From an uncultured Bacillaceae bacterium (GTDB lineage: Bacteria; Bacillota; Bacilli; Bacillales; Cytobacillaceae): a stretch of DNA of 15,299 nt. The stretch covers positions 1 to 15,299 of the forward strand of contig CALKIU010000077.1 in assembly GCA_937995745.1 (NCBI GenBank), written 5' to 3'. Below the pieces are notes generated by a model. The model ran no database searches. It worked only from the letters and a program-made list of their open reading frames with translations, and was not told where the DNA came from. This document shows positions 14,434-15,299 of the stretch, piece after piece. A program made the position numbers and the translations under genes. The first letter of the stretch is position 1. Each line of letters opens with the position of its first letter.

Positions 14434-14578
14434 GCTTTTTGGTTTGCCGGCGTGCTCAATTGAAGGATTGGGGTTTTGGTTTGCCGGTGTGCTGAATTGA
14501 AGGAGTGGGGTTTTTGTATTGCCGGCGTGCTCAAATTGAAGGAGTGACGGTTTTGTATTGCCAGCGGGCATAATGGGA
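14417..14578 (+). repeat. 37-39 bp tandem repeats starting inside the importer gene's 3' end
   Basis: The last codons of the importer gene (GCTTGATTGAAGAGTAAGC, from 14417) are followed at a 37-bp step by GCTCAATTGAAGGATTGG (14454), then by GCTGAATTGAAGGAGTGG and GCTCAAATTGAAGGAGTG. The linked GCCGG marks fall at 14446, 14483 and 14521, with a degenerate fourth at 14560. Divergence increases towards the right end. The array has no open frame of interest and separates the operon from its likely terminator. Confidence 0.8.
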
Positions 14579-14637
14579 GGAATGAGGTTATTGTTTAGTT
14601 ACCGGATTGAAAAAGGATTCGGTTTTTGTTGAGGATG

Positions 14638-14667
14638 GCCTTTGCTTGGGCAAAGGCTGTCTTTTTT
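14638..14667 (+). terminator. Intrinsic terminator of the importer operon
   Basis: GCCTTTGC (14638-14645) pairs perfectly with GCAAAGGC (14650-14657) over a 4-nt loop, followed by TGTC and six T residues. It lies about 200 nt after the importer stop, beyond the tandem repeats. Confidence 0.9.
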
Positions 14668-14739
14668 ATTTTGGGAAGGGAAAAAGGGGGATTTGGCCTT
14701 TTTTTACAAAAAAGTGTTTGTAAATTTGGACAGAGGAAA

Positions 14740-14783
14740 GGGTCCGGGCTCTTGCTTTTTATTGGAGCAAGGAAGCCGGACCC
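14740..14783 (-). terminator. Long hairpin at the 3' end of the membrane protein gene
   Basis: GGGTCCGG (14740-14747) pairs with CCGGACCC (14776-14783), and CTTGCT (14751-14756) with AGCAAG (14766-14771), giving a long interrupted stem. It lies 28 nt after the stop of the minus-strand gene. The tail on that strand is only TTTCC, so it may be a weak or Rho-assisted terminator or a transcript-end stabiliser. Confidence 0.6.
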
Positions 14784-14811
14784 TGCGCGTTAGTGATTTT
14801 GTCTTACGAAT

Positions 14812-15299
14812 TTATTGAACAATTTGAACTTTTAAAGGAGAATGTTTTTCTATTTCTGCCACAAAATCGATTTCGGGCGAAGCGGTTGTGTAAAAGTAGC
14901 AAATACCGCCATCAGTTGTCCGATGGTAGGTCGGTTTTTCCGGCAATGTTCCATCTTTGTTGTAGTTATACCAAACGCTTTCTATGATCCCTTCAAATTG
15001 AATCCGATTGGTTAACTTTCTATATTCAACCTTGGATATATCCTTGTAATAATATTTGTTGTACTCTTTTCTAGTAACTTTTCTATCATAATAGCGTTTT
15101 TCACGATAGATAACGAGGTAATCATCAAAAAACCAAATTTCAAATGGAGATGGAACCCTTTCCTCCCCGCCGGCAACAATTACCACTAGTACCAGTGTGA
15201 TTAATAGAATTTGGGCCGACAATGAAAGTTCAGCAAACAAGTTTTCCCGAAAGATCAAAGAACCTATGATAATTAGCGCGATGATGATCCAAACCGCTT
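14812..15299 (-). CDS. Membrane protein of unknown function, 5' partial
   Basis: The frame stays open to the right edge of the window, so the N-terminus lies outside. The visible part (about 162 residues) begins with two hydrophobic helices, AVWIIIALIIGSLIF and LSAQILLITLVLVVIVAGG, joined by a short loop. A soluble domain rich in Tyr and Lys follows (FEIWFFDDYLVIYREKRYYD, then YYYKDISKVEYR), with alternating hydrophobic strands that look like a small beta domain. A TTG at 15258 would give a 148-residue form, but it falls between the two helices and lacks a clear ribosome site, so a start upstream is more likely. The PFEIWFFDDYLVIY pattern recalls YcxB/PH-like membrane proteins of Bacillota, but I do not assign a family. 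Confidence 0.7.
   Translation of the reverse strand, partial: AVWIIIALIIIGSLIFRENLFAELSLSAQILLITLVLVVIVAGGEERVPSPFEIWFFDDYLVIYREKRYYDRKVTRKEYNKYYYKDISKVEYRKLTNRIQFEGIIESVWYNYNKDGTLPEKPTYHRTTDGGICYFYTTASPEIDFVAEIEKHSPLKVQIVQ

Noticed and set aside
14065..14571. 168-codon open frame on the minus strand
   Set aside because: It lies mostly antisense to the well-supported importer gene and extends only through the tandem repeats; its apparent peptide repeats come from them.
1..15299. tRNA, rRNA, riboswitch or intact insertion sequence
   Set aside because: No cloverleaf, rRNA-like stretch, recognisable aptamer core or transposase reading frame was found on either strand by eye.

Overview
The window looks like chromosomal DNA from a low-to-moderate GC member of the Bacillota, most likely the Bacillaceae. 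The signs are strong AGGAGG-type ribosome binding sites, TTG and GTG starts, U-tailed hairpin terminators, a BusR-type regulator next to an osmoprotectant-type ABC transporter, a DHA1 drug exporter and a lipobox lipoprotein. No tRNA, rRNA, CRISPR array or intact transposase was seen.

Layout. (1) 1-4223: a McrBC-like restriction module. It holds a long McrB-type AAA+ motor gene that runs off the left edge and carries two single-base lesions (near 177 and 2073), then an intact McrC-like PD-(D/E)xK nuclease gene 3 nt downstream and a strong terminator. (2) 4356-5339: a graveyard. A promoter drives only the first 64 codons of an ABC ATPase; a frameshifted ABC-2 permease remnant and a short piece of a second McrC-like nuclease gene follow. 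(3) 5425-8185: an Fe-S/FMN/FAD Old-Yellow-Enzyme-type oxidoreductase, divergent from a TetR regulator. The shared gap carries two palindromes of identical geometry (TTTACA-N12-TGTAAA). (4) 8186-9784: a DHA1 multidrug exporter with REP-like hairpins on both sides. (5) 9785-10519: about 735 nt without a convincing gene, holding a strong terminator and a striking array of seven TCGCCAATA-type direct repeats at a 20-21 bp period. (6) 10520-10930: a small lipoprotein and complex hairpins. (7) 10932-14433: a BusR-like GntR/RCK_C regulator, divergent from a two-gene ABC importer (ATPase-CBS-CBS, then a fused permease-binding protein), with a perfect 10-bp bipartite inverted repeat over the importer promoter. 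(8) 14417-14783: 37-39 bp tandem repeats that start inside the last codons of the importer gene, then two hairpins. (9) 14812-15299: the 3' part of an unrecognised membrane protein.

How the parts work together. The BusR/importer pair is the clearest functional unit: the regulator family represses compatible-solute uptake in response to c-di-AMP, and the operator sits where it would block the promoter. The TetR/oxidoreductase pair looks like a substrate-induced detoxification or reduction unit. The restriction module is probably inactive or nearly so, because the motor's Walker A and Walker B motifs lie in different reading frames while its nuclease partner is intact. All visible frameshifts lie in the first 5.4 kb; the genes to the right are clean. 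This favours real decay of a defence island over general sequence error. The most unexplained element is the 20-bp-phased direct-repeat array at 10066-10196.
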